This document shows positions 9,641-19,500 of a stretch of 35,585 nt of DNA, piece after piece (within the stretch, counting starts at the first letter, position 1; each line of letters opens with the position of its first letter). Below the pieces are notes generated by a model that did not search any database, was not told the origin of the DNA, and worked only from the letters and a program-made list of their open reading frames with translations. This DNA is from Mesostigma viride. Its lineage: Eukaryota; Streptophyta; Mesostigmatophyceae; Mesostigmatales; Mesostigmataceae. Made by a program: the position numbers and the translations under genes. Location: contig RPFO01000744.1 of assembly GCA_009746045.1 (NCBI GenBank), forward strand, positions 1,343,635 to 1,379,219. The letters are read 5' to 3'.

Positions 9641-10265
9641 CCAGCAAACCTCTATCTATACACTTACTGATGAGCTTGCATTCATGGAGAATCTCATTGC
9701 CTCAAACGATGATGTTCTCATCAGGCGTTTTATCCATACATGTCGATACATTGATGATGTCATCGCTTTCGACAACCCTGATTTCGCAACCCATTTGTAT
9801 ATCACCGCTGGTCTGCCTGGCATCTACCCGCAAGCGTCCCTCACATTAAAGCTCACGTCGGAGGATACTCATTGCAATTACCTCGATCTTCTTAACATTA
9901 CCCATAACAAGAAGGGCTGGCGTACGGCTGTCTATGATAAGCGCAAGGATCCTAAATACCAGCAAATTCCTTTTATTCGTTACCCCGATATTCACAGTCT
10001 CCTTTCCCACACAGCAAAATATGGTGTTGTTCTTTCTCAGTTACATCGTTTTTCCCGTCTTTGTTCTTATCGTGTTGATTTCATCACGACTCTTGTTGAA
10101 CTCTTGCAGCGTTTATTGGTCAAAGACTATGACCGAGCCATTATGCTCCGTCAAGTCCGATGTTTTTTGCAACGTCACCCACATCTGTTCGGTGCTGCCC
10201 CTTGGCACAAGCTCTACAAACAGGTCGTGGACCGGCTGGATCGCATAGTATCTCCGCACATCTGA
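9641..10265 (+). pseudogene. Penelope-like reverse transcriptase, C-terminal fragment
   Basis: From ATG 9684 the frame gives 193 residues with the RT catalytic box (CRYIDDVIAF, the two Asp of YxDD intact). The downstream pattern NYLDLLN...DKRKDP...YP...Q..RFSRLCS is like that of Penelope-like or related RTs. The conserved N-terminal palm and fingers are missing. Just upstream, ANLYLYT-like residues are in another frame, which suggests a frameshift near 9660. No GIY-YIG endonuclease domain is visible after the stop at 10265. It is a decayed fragment, probably inserted into the minus-strand LINE. The assignment to Penelope is by motif pattern only. Confidence 0.55.
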
Positions 10266-10769
10266 ACCCTGTGATGCCAGATCTCCTTTGCGGCCGTTCC
10301 GAGCTTGGCACTGGATTCGTTGTCCACATCGTCGCGTCGCTGCCGCAACACGATGTTTTCTGGCATCCGCGGGCTTTTGGTTCCCGCCACACATTTGAAA
10401 GTGCTGTCCTCCGGCTTTTTGCCTTTGCACCGTGTGCAGTTCTTGGACGTTTGGAATCATGGCATGGCTAACGTGATGACTGACTAGCTAGACCTTTTCA
10501 GTGGTTTTCCATTTGCGGGTATTTCCTCGTAAATGGTGGGAGAGCGATCGCAGCAATGGTGCTCACCACTAGACACTCCCGGCCAGCTAGGCTCGAAACA
10601 CACGCCCTGATCAAGCATGCTGTTTCCGGCCCCACCGTCTAGGTCATCTAGTCGCTCCACACGTAAGCCAGCCATAATTTCAATGCACAAGGATACACAT
10701 TTCCATCACCATTCATCTTCATCATCCTGAACGACTCGAAAACGCGGAAAAGATAACGGCAGGCTCGAG
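10266..10769. other. Retroelement-derived spacer, no supported gene
   Basis: It lies between the Penelope-like fragment and the minus-strand LINE RT. Open frames are short and unrecognisable. It probably holds the rest of one or both decayed elements. Confidence 0.35.
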
Positions 10770-11432
10770 CTACCATGGTCCGGATTCTCCCGATTTCTGG
10801 CCTGCGCTGGTTGTCTCTTTGATACCGGCATGTTTCCCTACCTTTTTAGGAATGTTCTTGGGGCCAGGCCAGGTCAAAATATGCCGCCCTGGTTGGCCGA
10901 GCCGCTGGGGACCGGCCAGACCAAGGGCGGTGTCGACCTGGCTGGTGCGAGCAAGATGTCCTACAAATGCTATCCTACGCTGCCTAATCTCATCCGAAAT
11001 ACGGGGCATACCGTGATACAAAGACTCTAATGACCTACGCTGCGAAAACCCGACATTCAGGACCTGTCGGAGCATCCGGGTTACCGTGCCGTCTAGCTTG
11101 GCTGCCAGTGTTGCCGTGAGTGTCCATGCCTCGGCGCCATACGTGAGCACCGTGAGGACGAGGACCTTGAAAAGCATGCGCTTGCGGTGCTCGTCCAGGC
11201 CCTTGGAGCGCCAGTAGGTGTTGAGCGAACGGAGCTTGGCCCAGGAAAGGCCGATGCGGGTGTCCACATCGTCGGCAGTGTCAGGAAGCCAACTCCCCAA
11301 CAGCTTGAAGCGGTCGCGGAATGGGACCTCCGTCCCGTCGAGCAGGCGCGGCAGCGGGGGACGACTGGAGGCCCCAATCACCATCGCCTCAGTTTTGACA
11401 CTAATCTCCAACCCCACCGCCCTCGCCTCCTA
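10770..11432 (-). pseudogene. LINE-type reverse transcriptase fragment
   Basis: The minus-strand frame has the end of a non-LTR RT palm and its thumb/connector: GLEISVKTEAMVIG, FKLLGSWLPDTADDVDTRI, then LTVLTYGAEAWTLT and LDGTVTRMLRQVL, and a later basic HLART-like region. These are standard landmarks of LINE ORF2 after the catalytic YADD box, which is absent. An in-frame TAG at 11430-11432 marks the upstream break. The end near 10770 (KKVGKHAGIKETTSAGQ) looks shifted out of frame. It is a degraded, non-functional copy. Confidence 0.75.
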
Positions 11433-11701
11433 CCTAAACGTACCTCCTTTGCATCAGTAGTAATGGGAATTTGCTTGTTGTTCCATGCAACCGTGCCCCC
11501 ACTCTCACGTCGACAAGGCCATCGCGGTCTATGGCTGTTACTGACTCAGCTCTTCTTGTAACTCCTTACAACACTAAGGACGTTTTTATGCAGTATTGTG
11601 CAGCAGGGGCCGGCGGTACTGGTGAAATCAGTGCGGGCAGGGTGGCTGGCTAGAGCTAGACCGGCGTACATGTGTGATCGGTTCTCCTTAGCTATGACGA
11701 A

Positions 11702-11934
11702 GACAAGTAGGATAGATGGCGAGTAGTGATGAAGGAGACCACCCCCAAGCCTGTGGGGGCTCCGCGTGTGACCAAGTATGGCATTCATAGCGATTCGGGC
11801 CGCGGTGCCCACACCCCTGTAACTAGGACCTAGATAGCTTATATATACCATCCATTCCATCCCATGTTCCCCCCACTGAGGACTTATGCTCACGTGACGC
11901 AGTCACGTGTCTATTAATTAATTAATTAATGACG
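11702..11934 (+). mobile_element. LINE 3' end, copy 3 (5'-truncated)
   Basis: Same family as the copies at 8616 and 8940. The terminal hairpin is perfect (CACGTGAC, GCA, GTCACGTG at 11891-11909) and is followed by a (TTAA)n tail of about 20 bp. Copies 2 and 3 flank the retroelement island as direct repeats, but they are LINE tails, not LTRs. Confidence 0.6.
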
Positions 11935-12552
11935 AAGACATGAGCTAGGGAGATTGATGCCCTAAGCTGGACATGGGGGGCTGCATTTCAATGACCCTGG
12001 GGTGTACGCCGGCTGCCCTTTTTTTGCTTAGAATTCATGAGAGTGCAAGTATTGCTTGCGTTTATAATGCTTGGATGTGATACATGCCCACACTCTGGTT
12101 TCATTAAGCACTCAGGGCAACCAAATGGTTGTTCCTTTCACATTCAGGCTGTGCAAATGACACTTTCGTAGCTTCATCTTGCAGGATGTACTTATATTAG
12201 CTAGCTTGAACTGGCTGTCAGCTCGGCACAAGTACATCTCTCCTCATCTGTTTGGACACCTGAAGCGACCAAAATTTACATCAGGCAAGATTTACAATTC
12301 TGAGTCATGCTTTATATGTCTCGTTCATCGATTTATTCGCATGCCTGAATCAAATATTGGGAGAGTCCCGGATGAAGGGGTAAAATACCTTTAACCCCTG
12401 ACTGCTGCACGACAGGAAAGTCATACGAAGGCGTATAGATAGGGAGAACCATGCAGAAACTAGGTGAGCTCAATTAAAGTGGAAGCTAAAGCACGCAGGA
12501 ATGAGCAGGAAGCCTGTTGTGGACGACGCCTCGACTACGAGGCATACGCCAT
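11935..12552. other. Intergenic, downstream of the LRR gene
   Basis: Nothing coding is supported. On the minus strand this is the 3' flank of the LRR gene. It contains a TGTAA word (about 12291 on the minus strand), which could serve as an algal-type polyadenylation signal, but this is not established. Confidence 0.35.
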
Positions 12553-14604
12553 TTAACGGTACCACCCCATATCCTTCTTCTTGAAGCCACAATCCTCGTA
12601 CGCTCTTTTGACATCATCCACCACTTGATGGTCCGTATCAATGTCACGCATCACCTTGGCAGTTGTAAGGACGAACGCTAAGCCATCAGCTGTAACACTT
12701 GTGCAATTTACCATACCGATGTGCTTGAGCTTTCCACAGCCCCGAACAACCTCCTCGATCGCATTGTCCGTCAAGCCAGGGCATGAGCACGCATTCAGTG
12801 AGATCAACTCTGGGCACTTGGCCGCCATGGCCACAAAACCCAGGGACGTGAAACTCGTGCATTTTGTCACGTCCAGTTTCCTCAGTTCCCGAGGCGCCAC
12901 ACCAGGCATGGCAAAGGCACCTCCCGTGACTTTGGAACACCCTCTCATGCTCAGAGCACGCAGACGGGGGCACCCCCGCAGGAGAGCTGCCACCCCTTGG
13001 TCATCAACGTCGTCGTCATCAGATCCCAGGCCGATCATCTCAACAAGACGGGGACAATTTCCACCCAGCGCGAGCAGCGTCTTGTTGCCGAGACACGTCC
13101 CTAAGAGATCCAGCCCCTCCAGCTTGGTCAGCCGCACGAGAATCCGGGACAGACCCTCATCGGTGATCTCTGGGCAGCCCCTCAAGGCTAGCTGTGCCAG
13201 AGTGGGGCAGTGCTGCGGCAGCGAACTGATTCCGGCATCGGTGACATCCAAACCCTTCAGATTCAAGCTTGTCAGATGAGGGGAGCTCGCAGCGAGGGCG
13301 GAGATGCAAGCATTCGTGCCGACACGAGGGTCGCTAATCTCGATGGTCGTCAGATCGCGGCAATGCCTCGCGAGGGAGATGATTCCTCGGTCCGTGATCC
13401 GCCGCGGCACGGCATCGTCGTCATCCCGCCGCCCATCATTGTCTGGCCCATGGTTCGCCCGGAAGACCTCCAGTACCGTGAGCTCCCTGCACCCGTCGCC
13501 GAGGTCCCGAAACGCTGCATCCGTGTAGTCAGATGTTGATATCACCAACGACGTCAGATGCAGACAATGGCGCAAGACGGCGTTCACGCCCACATCTGTT
13601 GCTTGCCCGGAAAAGACAAATGTCTCCAGCAACGGGCACCCGTGCGCGATGGCCAACACCTCATCGTCCCCGACGCGCATGCATTCGTGCACGTCCAAGA
13701 ATTTCAGGCCTCGAGAGAAATTGGCGACGGCCAATATACCGCGGTCCCCCACGTCGCACCCAGTGAAGGCGTCCAGGTGGCTCAGTTGCGTGCAGTGCTC
13801 CGCGATTGCCTCGATGCCGGCATCTGTGACCAGATAGCACCCATCCACCTCCAGCCACTCCAGCAACGGGCAGCCATGCGCCACAGCCATGAGACTGGCA
13901 TCCGTGACACCCGAACAACCCGAGAGACCCAGCTGCCGCAGACCTTTGCATCCTTGGGCCAGTGCGACCACCCCTTGGTCCGTTGCATGGTTACAGGTAA
14001 CTACACGTCGCAGACTGCCGCAGCATGCTGCGGCTGTTGTCAGCACGCCATCCACCGATGCCTCCCCCTTGAGCACCCATCTGCCCGTGTTCAATGTTTC
14101 CAGCTTCGGACACTTGGGCAGCAGCCACAGCAGTGCATCGCCGTTCAGCTGGCGATCGCCGCACCCGTATGTTTCCTCATCAACGACCTTTTGCTCCGCA
14201 AAGGAGGCGCCAACAGGGTCCCTGAACGTGCCGGGAAACAGCAACCACAGCCGGACCCGGTCCATGAGAGGGATGGCCGCCAGGATGATGCGAGCCACGT
14301 CGTGGTCCGAGTCCAGCAGTCCTTTGAGGGTGAGGGCTGGTGCGTCCCGCACAGACTTGGCAGCGGTGGTTGCAGCCAAGGGGTCAACAAGTGGCATGCC
14401 AGCAGCGGGGTCATGGTTGTTGGCGGCGGCAGGTGCCGTGGGTGTGGCAGATGCTAGCGGCGTGTCGACCGCGGCATGTGTGTTCCTTGTGGTGTCATCC
14501 ACGATGGTGGCAGCTGCGAACACAGATGCCAGCTTAAACAGCCATGACAAAAGGTGTTGAAATAGGAGTGAGGCCCTTGTAACGTGAAAGGCAAGCTCAC
14601 GCAT
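12553..14604 (-). CDS. F-box/LRR-like (AMN1-type) leucine-rich repeat protein
   Basis: The protein is 683 residues from ATG 14604, in good context (AACCATGCG); in-frame sequence further upstream has no ATG. A hydrophobic stretch at about residues 13-35 (ASLLF...FAAATIV) could be a membrane anchor or signal. An Ala/Thr/Pro linker follows, then a weak F-box-like segment at about 93-128 (VARIILAAIPLMDRVRLWLL). From about residue 150 to the end there are some 17-18 cysteine-type LRRs, for example CKGLRQLGLSGCSGVTDAS and CPLLEWLEVDGCYLVTDAG. Such proteins usually bind substrates for SCF ubiquitin ligases or act as AMN1-like mitotic-exit regulators. Here the F-box is too degenerate to claim SCF binding. 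No introns are evident, unlike its neighbours. It is transcribed divergently from the polycystin gene. Confidence 0.88.
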   Translation of the reverse strand: MRELAFHVTRASLLFQHLLSWLFKLASVFAAATIVDDTTRNTHAAVDTPLASATPTAPAAANNHDPAAGMPLVDPLAATTAAKSVRDAPALTLKGLLDSDHDVARIILAAIPLMDRVRLWLLFPGTFRDPVGASFAEQKVVDEETYGCGDRQLNGDALLWLLPKCPKLETLNTGRWVLKGEASVDGVLTTAAACCGSLRRVVTCNHATDQGVVALAQGCKGLRQLGLSGCSGVTDASLMAVAHGCPLLEWLEVDGCYLVTDAGIEAIAEHCTQLSHLDAFTGCDVGDRGILAVANFSRGLKFLDVHECMRVGDDEVLAIAHGCPLLETFVFSGQATDVGVNAVLRHCLHLTSLVISTSDYTDAAFRDLGDGCRELTVLEVFRANHGPDNDGRRDDDDAVPRRITDRGIISLARHCRDLTTIEISDPRVGTNACISALAASSPHLTSLNLKGLDVTDAGISSLPQHCPTLAQLALRGCPEITDEGLSRILVRLTKLEGLDLLGTCLGNKTLLALGGNCPRLVEMIGLGSDDDDVDDQGVAALLRGCPRLRALSMRGCSKVTGGAFAMPGVAPRELRKLDVTKCTSFTSLGFVAMAAKCPELISLNACSCPGLTDNAIEEVVRGCGKLKHIGMVNCTSVTADGLAFVLTTAKVMRDIDTDHQVVDDVKRAYEDCGFKKKDMGWYR

Positions 14605-16342
14605 GGTTTTCCTGCGCCTCGAGATCCCAGGGATCAAAATGACATGCAACAGTTGCTAGAAGCTAATCTCAGAGGCCTTCCAAGGCGATGACCCAGCTGG
14701 GGGACAATGGAGCCGGCTGACCTGGACGTTGAAAGGGGCCACCAAGCGCGCATGATGCCATAAATGCGTTTGCAGCAAGCCGGCCGCTGCATGCTGGCTG
14801 TGGGGAAGTTAGACCATCACTATCTTCGTCTGTCGATCTGTTACAAAGGTCACGTGGCAAAAAGAAAATTGTTCGCAAGAGCATATTAGGTATTGGATTC
14901 AACATGGCATCCAATACGCATTGGTGAGTTTGAATCCTTTCCTGGGAAACTACAAAGGGTGCACAGCTAGCAAACAACACAAAAGGAGCGGGAATTAAAT
15001 ACACGTGATGGAGGTGGACTTTTTTCCCTACATCTCGTCATGCAGAACTAGAAGAGACTCACGCAGGGTAATAGTAATGGGTATTAGCTTCACTACCATA
15101 TTGTGAGCACAATGCAAACGTCGGATGCGCCTGGTGGGGTTGCCATACTGGATGACGATGGAGGACGGTGGTTTGTTGAATACCGGCGGCGAGCCTTTGC
15201 TATAGCCGGTTCCAGTGACCCCTTTTTCACATACTGCAGGGCAGTTGAGGTACATGCTTGGATTGCGTATTATATATTAACGTGAAACGCCGGCGCATAA
15301 TGGTAGGTAGATGGGACATTACTGGCGGTTTGAATATCCTGGCTTGCCATTTGGGAAACGCAGTCGAAAACAGACTTCCCCCCTGTAGAGTCTCGTTTTG
15401 TGAAGATCATTATGCGTGGTCCGGTCGACTGCCCGGGAACCCTGTATGAGGCTATTATAACATACCTCAATTCTACACCTCCTTGGCTGAAACTCGACGA
15501 ATTGACGTCCTTTTCCAATGATCGACGCGCACGTTGGCGACGAACTTCACCGTCGCGACTAGAAGGAGTGCAGTCACAATACATTATATTACTACTGGAT
15601 CCTGGTCCTGCGAGGATTTCTTCGGGGAAATCTGACGACATTGATGTCGAGGAAAACCAAGGAAGCTGGCCATATCTTTGCTATTGACAGAAGTTGAAAT
15701 TTTGTTAAATACGAACACGATTGCTCTTGTAAATCGCAGGCATACTGTACATCGCTGACGGCTTCGATGAAAGGCTCTAATAATTAACCGTGATGGAGGT
15801 GATGAATATAAAGATGCAAACCATGGATGGATGTCGCCCCTTTTGGCCAAACCTGCATGGCCGGTCCAAACAGCAACCATAAAATCCTGCCACGTGTCAC
15901 AAGCAGTTTCGGGCTGGCTCTGCCTGATGCCCTAGCTAGAGTAGCTACGGCAGCGATCACGTGTGCGCCTTGGATCACGTGTGCGCCTGGTCTGAAGTGT
16001 AATAAACACAGGACTTCACAGGAAAAATGATTGGCGTCCTTGCCATCAAATCACAGAATAATGCAGCGGAGCAAGCCGAGCGCAGGATACATATGGGCCG
16101 TGAGCAGTGTCATGACAACCTGCCAGTTTACTACCTGCGCAGAGTTGTCGCCGGGTACGGACATCTTTTTGGCAAGAACCTCGCGACTTGCACTTGCAAG
16201 CAACACGCTTCTTCATGCGGATCTCGACAACGGGTTAGCACTTTCCTCACTCGGGCGTTTTTCATCGCTCTCGTGAAGAATGGAGGCAGGCTAAGTCGAT
16301 GCTATTGCGGCGCTGGCTTTTTTCCTCCACATAAAGCCAACA
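14605..16342. other. Shared intergenic region between divergent genes
   Basis: No gene is supported. The region separates the 5' ends of the LRR gene (minus) and the polycystin gene (plus) and must hold both promoters. The one regulatory-looking element is a tandem CACGTG-containing repeat near 15955. Short frames on both strands lack protein-like composition. Confidence 0.5.
15955..15988. promoter_or_regulatory. Direct repeat with two G-box/E-box (CACGTG) cores
   Basis: The 16-bp word GATCACGTGTGCGCCT occurs twice exactly, 18 bp apart, about 370 bp upstream of the polycystin start codon. CACGTG is the core site for bHLH and bZIP factors. The spacing of under two helical turns suits paired binding. 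Function is inferred from position and motif only. Confidence 0.4.
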
Positions 16343-16578
16343 ATGGCGACAAATGGTGTCGCCCACCCATGGGCGGATGCAAAAAACCAGAGTGATGCGG
16401 TTGACTTTACTGAGCGAGAACAATTCCTGCTCGAAGGTCTTCGGAGCCGTTACAACGCCGTCCTTTTCAACCGGAGACGCTACTTCGATCTGCTTTGCTT
16501 CCTCGCCTTCACGGTCATGTACATGGCCATCTTGGGCTTGCAAAGGCGCTCATTCATGGGTTTCGACATAAATCAAAG
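16343..16578 (+). CDS. Polycystin exon 1: start codon, N-terminus and S1
   Basis: ATG 16343 sits in a good context (CCAACAATGGCG). The exon encodes a 47-residue hydrophilic N-terminus, the S1 helix and the start of the extracellular domain (SFMGFDINQ). The predicted donor is AAAG|GTTTGT, leaving two bases (AG). With the first base of exon 2 these make a Ser codon, giving GFDINQ-S-FAHLVP. Without splicing the frame stops soon after, at about 16630. Confidence 0.75.
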
Positions 16579-19500
16579 GTTTGTCACGTACAACGACTGC
16601 GGCGTACTTGTTGCCTACATGATCTTCTGAACCGGAGAGATGAGATTTCAAAGTTGAAAGTCGTTGCAGCTTGCTAGGACCCTTATTCCTGCCCGTGAGA
16701 TGCTGGGCTTAACAGTGGACTAATTACCTCAACAAGCTTGTACGTCTAGCACAGGTTGAACGCCTCCTCTAGGAAACTATGAAGCCGACTCATGCATCCA
16801 ACTTAGGGATCGCATCCATCTAAGTTATAAAGTCTTGAGAGGAGAATGGAGGTGGGAGTCTACCTGTTTTGTGCAACCTGTTTTGTTTGGTAGACATACC
16901 ATTCTACAGCACAGACTAGTAGTTTTTTGTTGCGTGGACGTATCATGGCACACCATTTGAAGTATAATGATGAAAATGGTGGGGTGTGGGTTTTGGGTCT
17001 TGTGCGAGGTTTGTGCGAGGTTCTAGCTGGAGGATCTGTGTTTGTGCTGGCAGCCGTGCGGCCAGAGCGTACTCAGCAGTCGGGCCATCATAGCGTAGTT
17101 TGCAGCAGGCTCCTCAATCGTGCCGTTGTAAATGGCATGCAGTGGATCCACAAAAGAATGCGCACACTCTCCTTTGGAACATGAACAAGTTTCCTGTTTG
17201 TGGATTTTGATGTACGGATCTCCGGCATGAGCCGCATTTTGCGAGGGGACCTGTGTTCGCTTGCTACCGGCAGGCATATCCCATGGGTCCCTGAGATGTA
17301 GAGCTCGGGTTTCCGTGACAACACGGTCTACTTTTACAGTGTCTCTATAGTGTATTAGCTCTATTTGTAGCTGTATAGTGTCTCTATCTGTATTAGCTCT
17401 ATTTGTAGCTCTATAGTGTCTCTATCTGTATTTGCTCTATTTGTAGCTCTAGTGTCTCTATGGTGTATTCGCTCTACCTATGTATCAGCTCTGAGGAATA
17501 CATGGCAGGAATCTTGTCGTATACCTTCGGCAGCGGCTTGCAACAGCCCGGGAGCAAGTGTACATCGCTCCCTCCCCCCTCCCGCCCCCCTCCCCTCCCC
17601 GAGGTGTGAGTGTCTCCCCGCGGTTCAGAAAGGGGGTCGAGTGGGTTTCAACCCCCCCCTCCTGCACCAAGCCCTTCCTGGCAGGGTCCGGGCCCATTTT
17701 GAGGGGGCGGAGCCCTCAAAACCCAGCTTGAGAGTGGCTGGGGTGGGGGGAGGGGGGGCGTTGCGTTGGAACCCTGACCCTCCCGCAGAGTGGGGAGGGG
17801 GGGGGCCAGGCCTCCCCCCCTAATGCACCCTAGCTCTGGGGCTGTCGCAAGCAGCCAGTAAGCAACCTAGTAGTAAACCCAACTACGGTATGCCATAAAA
17901 CGCCCCTCTGCTCGACACTTTCTGATCGTAGGTTCGTGTCTTGCTCTCCGTCATGCCTTGACCGCTCCCTTTCCCCTGTCCCGGCCAGCTTTGCCCACCT
18001 GGTGCCCGTGACCGACCAGGGTGACGTCGCGCAGCAGTTCAACAACCCACAAGAGCTGTACGACTGGATGAACGGCACGGTAAGATTACTGTAGTACCAA
18101 CTGATTATGGTTGTAGCATATTATCTTTAATATGAGACGCTGCCTCGCGGTGTAGCCTATACAACATTTAAGAACAGATGTAGCCTTGTGGTGTAGTATA
18201 TACATGTAGTATATGCGTGTAGTATATACATGTGATATATACATGTAGTATATACGTGTGGTATATACGTGTGGTATATACATGCCTACGGACTACTGTT
18301 TCCATGTGCACCAGGACACGGACTACAGGGTGTGCATGGGCAGGGTACTTGGACGACAGAGTTAACAGGTCACGCAGATTGGAAGGAAGCTTCTTTTTCT
18401 TTCTGGGGTGTTGTCTGCTAAGCTGTTCCATGTGGCGTTTCCCTCTTAAGCTTGCACGCGCTAAACAGCTGGATGGATGTCCGGGTGGCACGATGGCAAT
18501 GGGTTAGTCTGGCAACACCCACGGCCGCGCCAGCCTCTGTATGTTTGATGTCGACCTCAACCGGGAAGGCCATGTCTGCTTGTTCTGTCTTCCCTTGATC
18601 AGCAGGAACCTTCTTGCCAAGTGGGTTTGTAATGCAAATAGCTTTTTTTTTCCCCCAAACAGAAAACTGCGTTCCCGCCAAGTTCTAAAAAGTTGCTGTT
18701 GATGCCAGCTATGCCCGGCTGGCGAGAGCGCTTATTCCGATGGCTGCTCGTGTACCTGCTGCCGCCACCACTCCCAGGTGAACACCCTGTGGGTGGACCC
18801 CAGGTGCGGCGACGGCAACTGCGCGGACGAGGAGGCCCCCGCGTACGGCCGCTTTGGGTGCCAGGTATATTAATTAATTAAGAACATAACTCCGTTGGGA
18901 GCTTATGTAGCACATATCCCTGAGAAGGTATATGCGATGTAGTAAAGACCAGGTCCATGCGATGGGGTGAAGGTGCATGTGATGTGGTGAAGGTGTATGT
19001 GATGGGGTGAAGGTGCATGTGATGGGGTGAAGGCCAGGTATATGCGATGTAGTAAAGACCAGGTCCATGCGATGGGGTGAAGGTGCGTGTGATGGGGTGA
19101 AGGTGTATGTGATGGGGTGAAGGTGCATGTGATGGGGTGAAGGTGCATGTGATGGGGTGAAGGCCAGGTGTATGCGATGTAGTAATGACATCATTGTTGT
19201 ATAGTTGTTACTCATTAGCGCCAGGTATGATGTTTATACTAACGGCATCAATACTCGTATAGATACCGGTGCCAGGCATATGTGATTTGTAACGACACAA
19301 GATGTAACATGTGTGCTGTAGTAAACACGCGATTAGTGACGACATAAGATGTAACATATGCGCTGTAGTAAACATGCGATTAGTAACGAGATAAGATGTA
19401 ACATATGCGCTGTAGTAAACACGCGAATAGTGACGACATAAGATGTAACATGTGCGCTGTAGTAAACACGCGATTAGTGACGACATAAGATGTAACATGT

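Noticed and set aside
8940-11934. LTR retrotransposon with copies 2 and 3 of the 230-bp repeat as LTRs
   Set aside because: A third copy lies outside. The copies start with a LINE-like C-terminal peptide and end in TTAA tails, and the RT fragments between them are non-LTR and Penelope-like types.
13558-14457. Plus-strand 299-residue frame opposite the LRR gene
   Set aside because: It is a shadow of the LRR repeats on the other strand, with no independent features.
17565-17825. GC-rich frame with Pro-rich sequence in intron 1
   Set aside because: Low complexity with homopolymer runs; no splice context or domain supports it.
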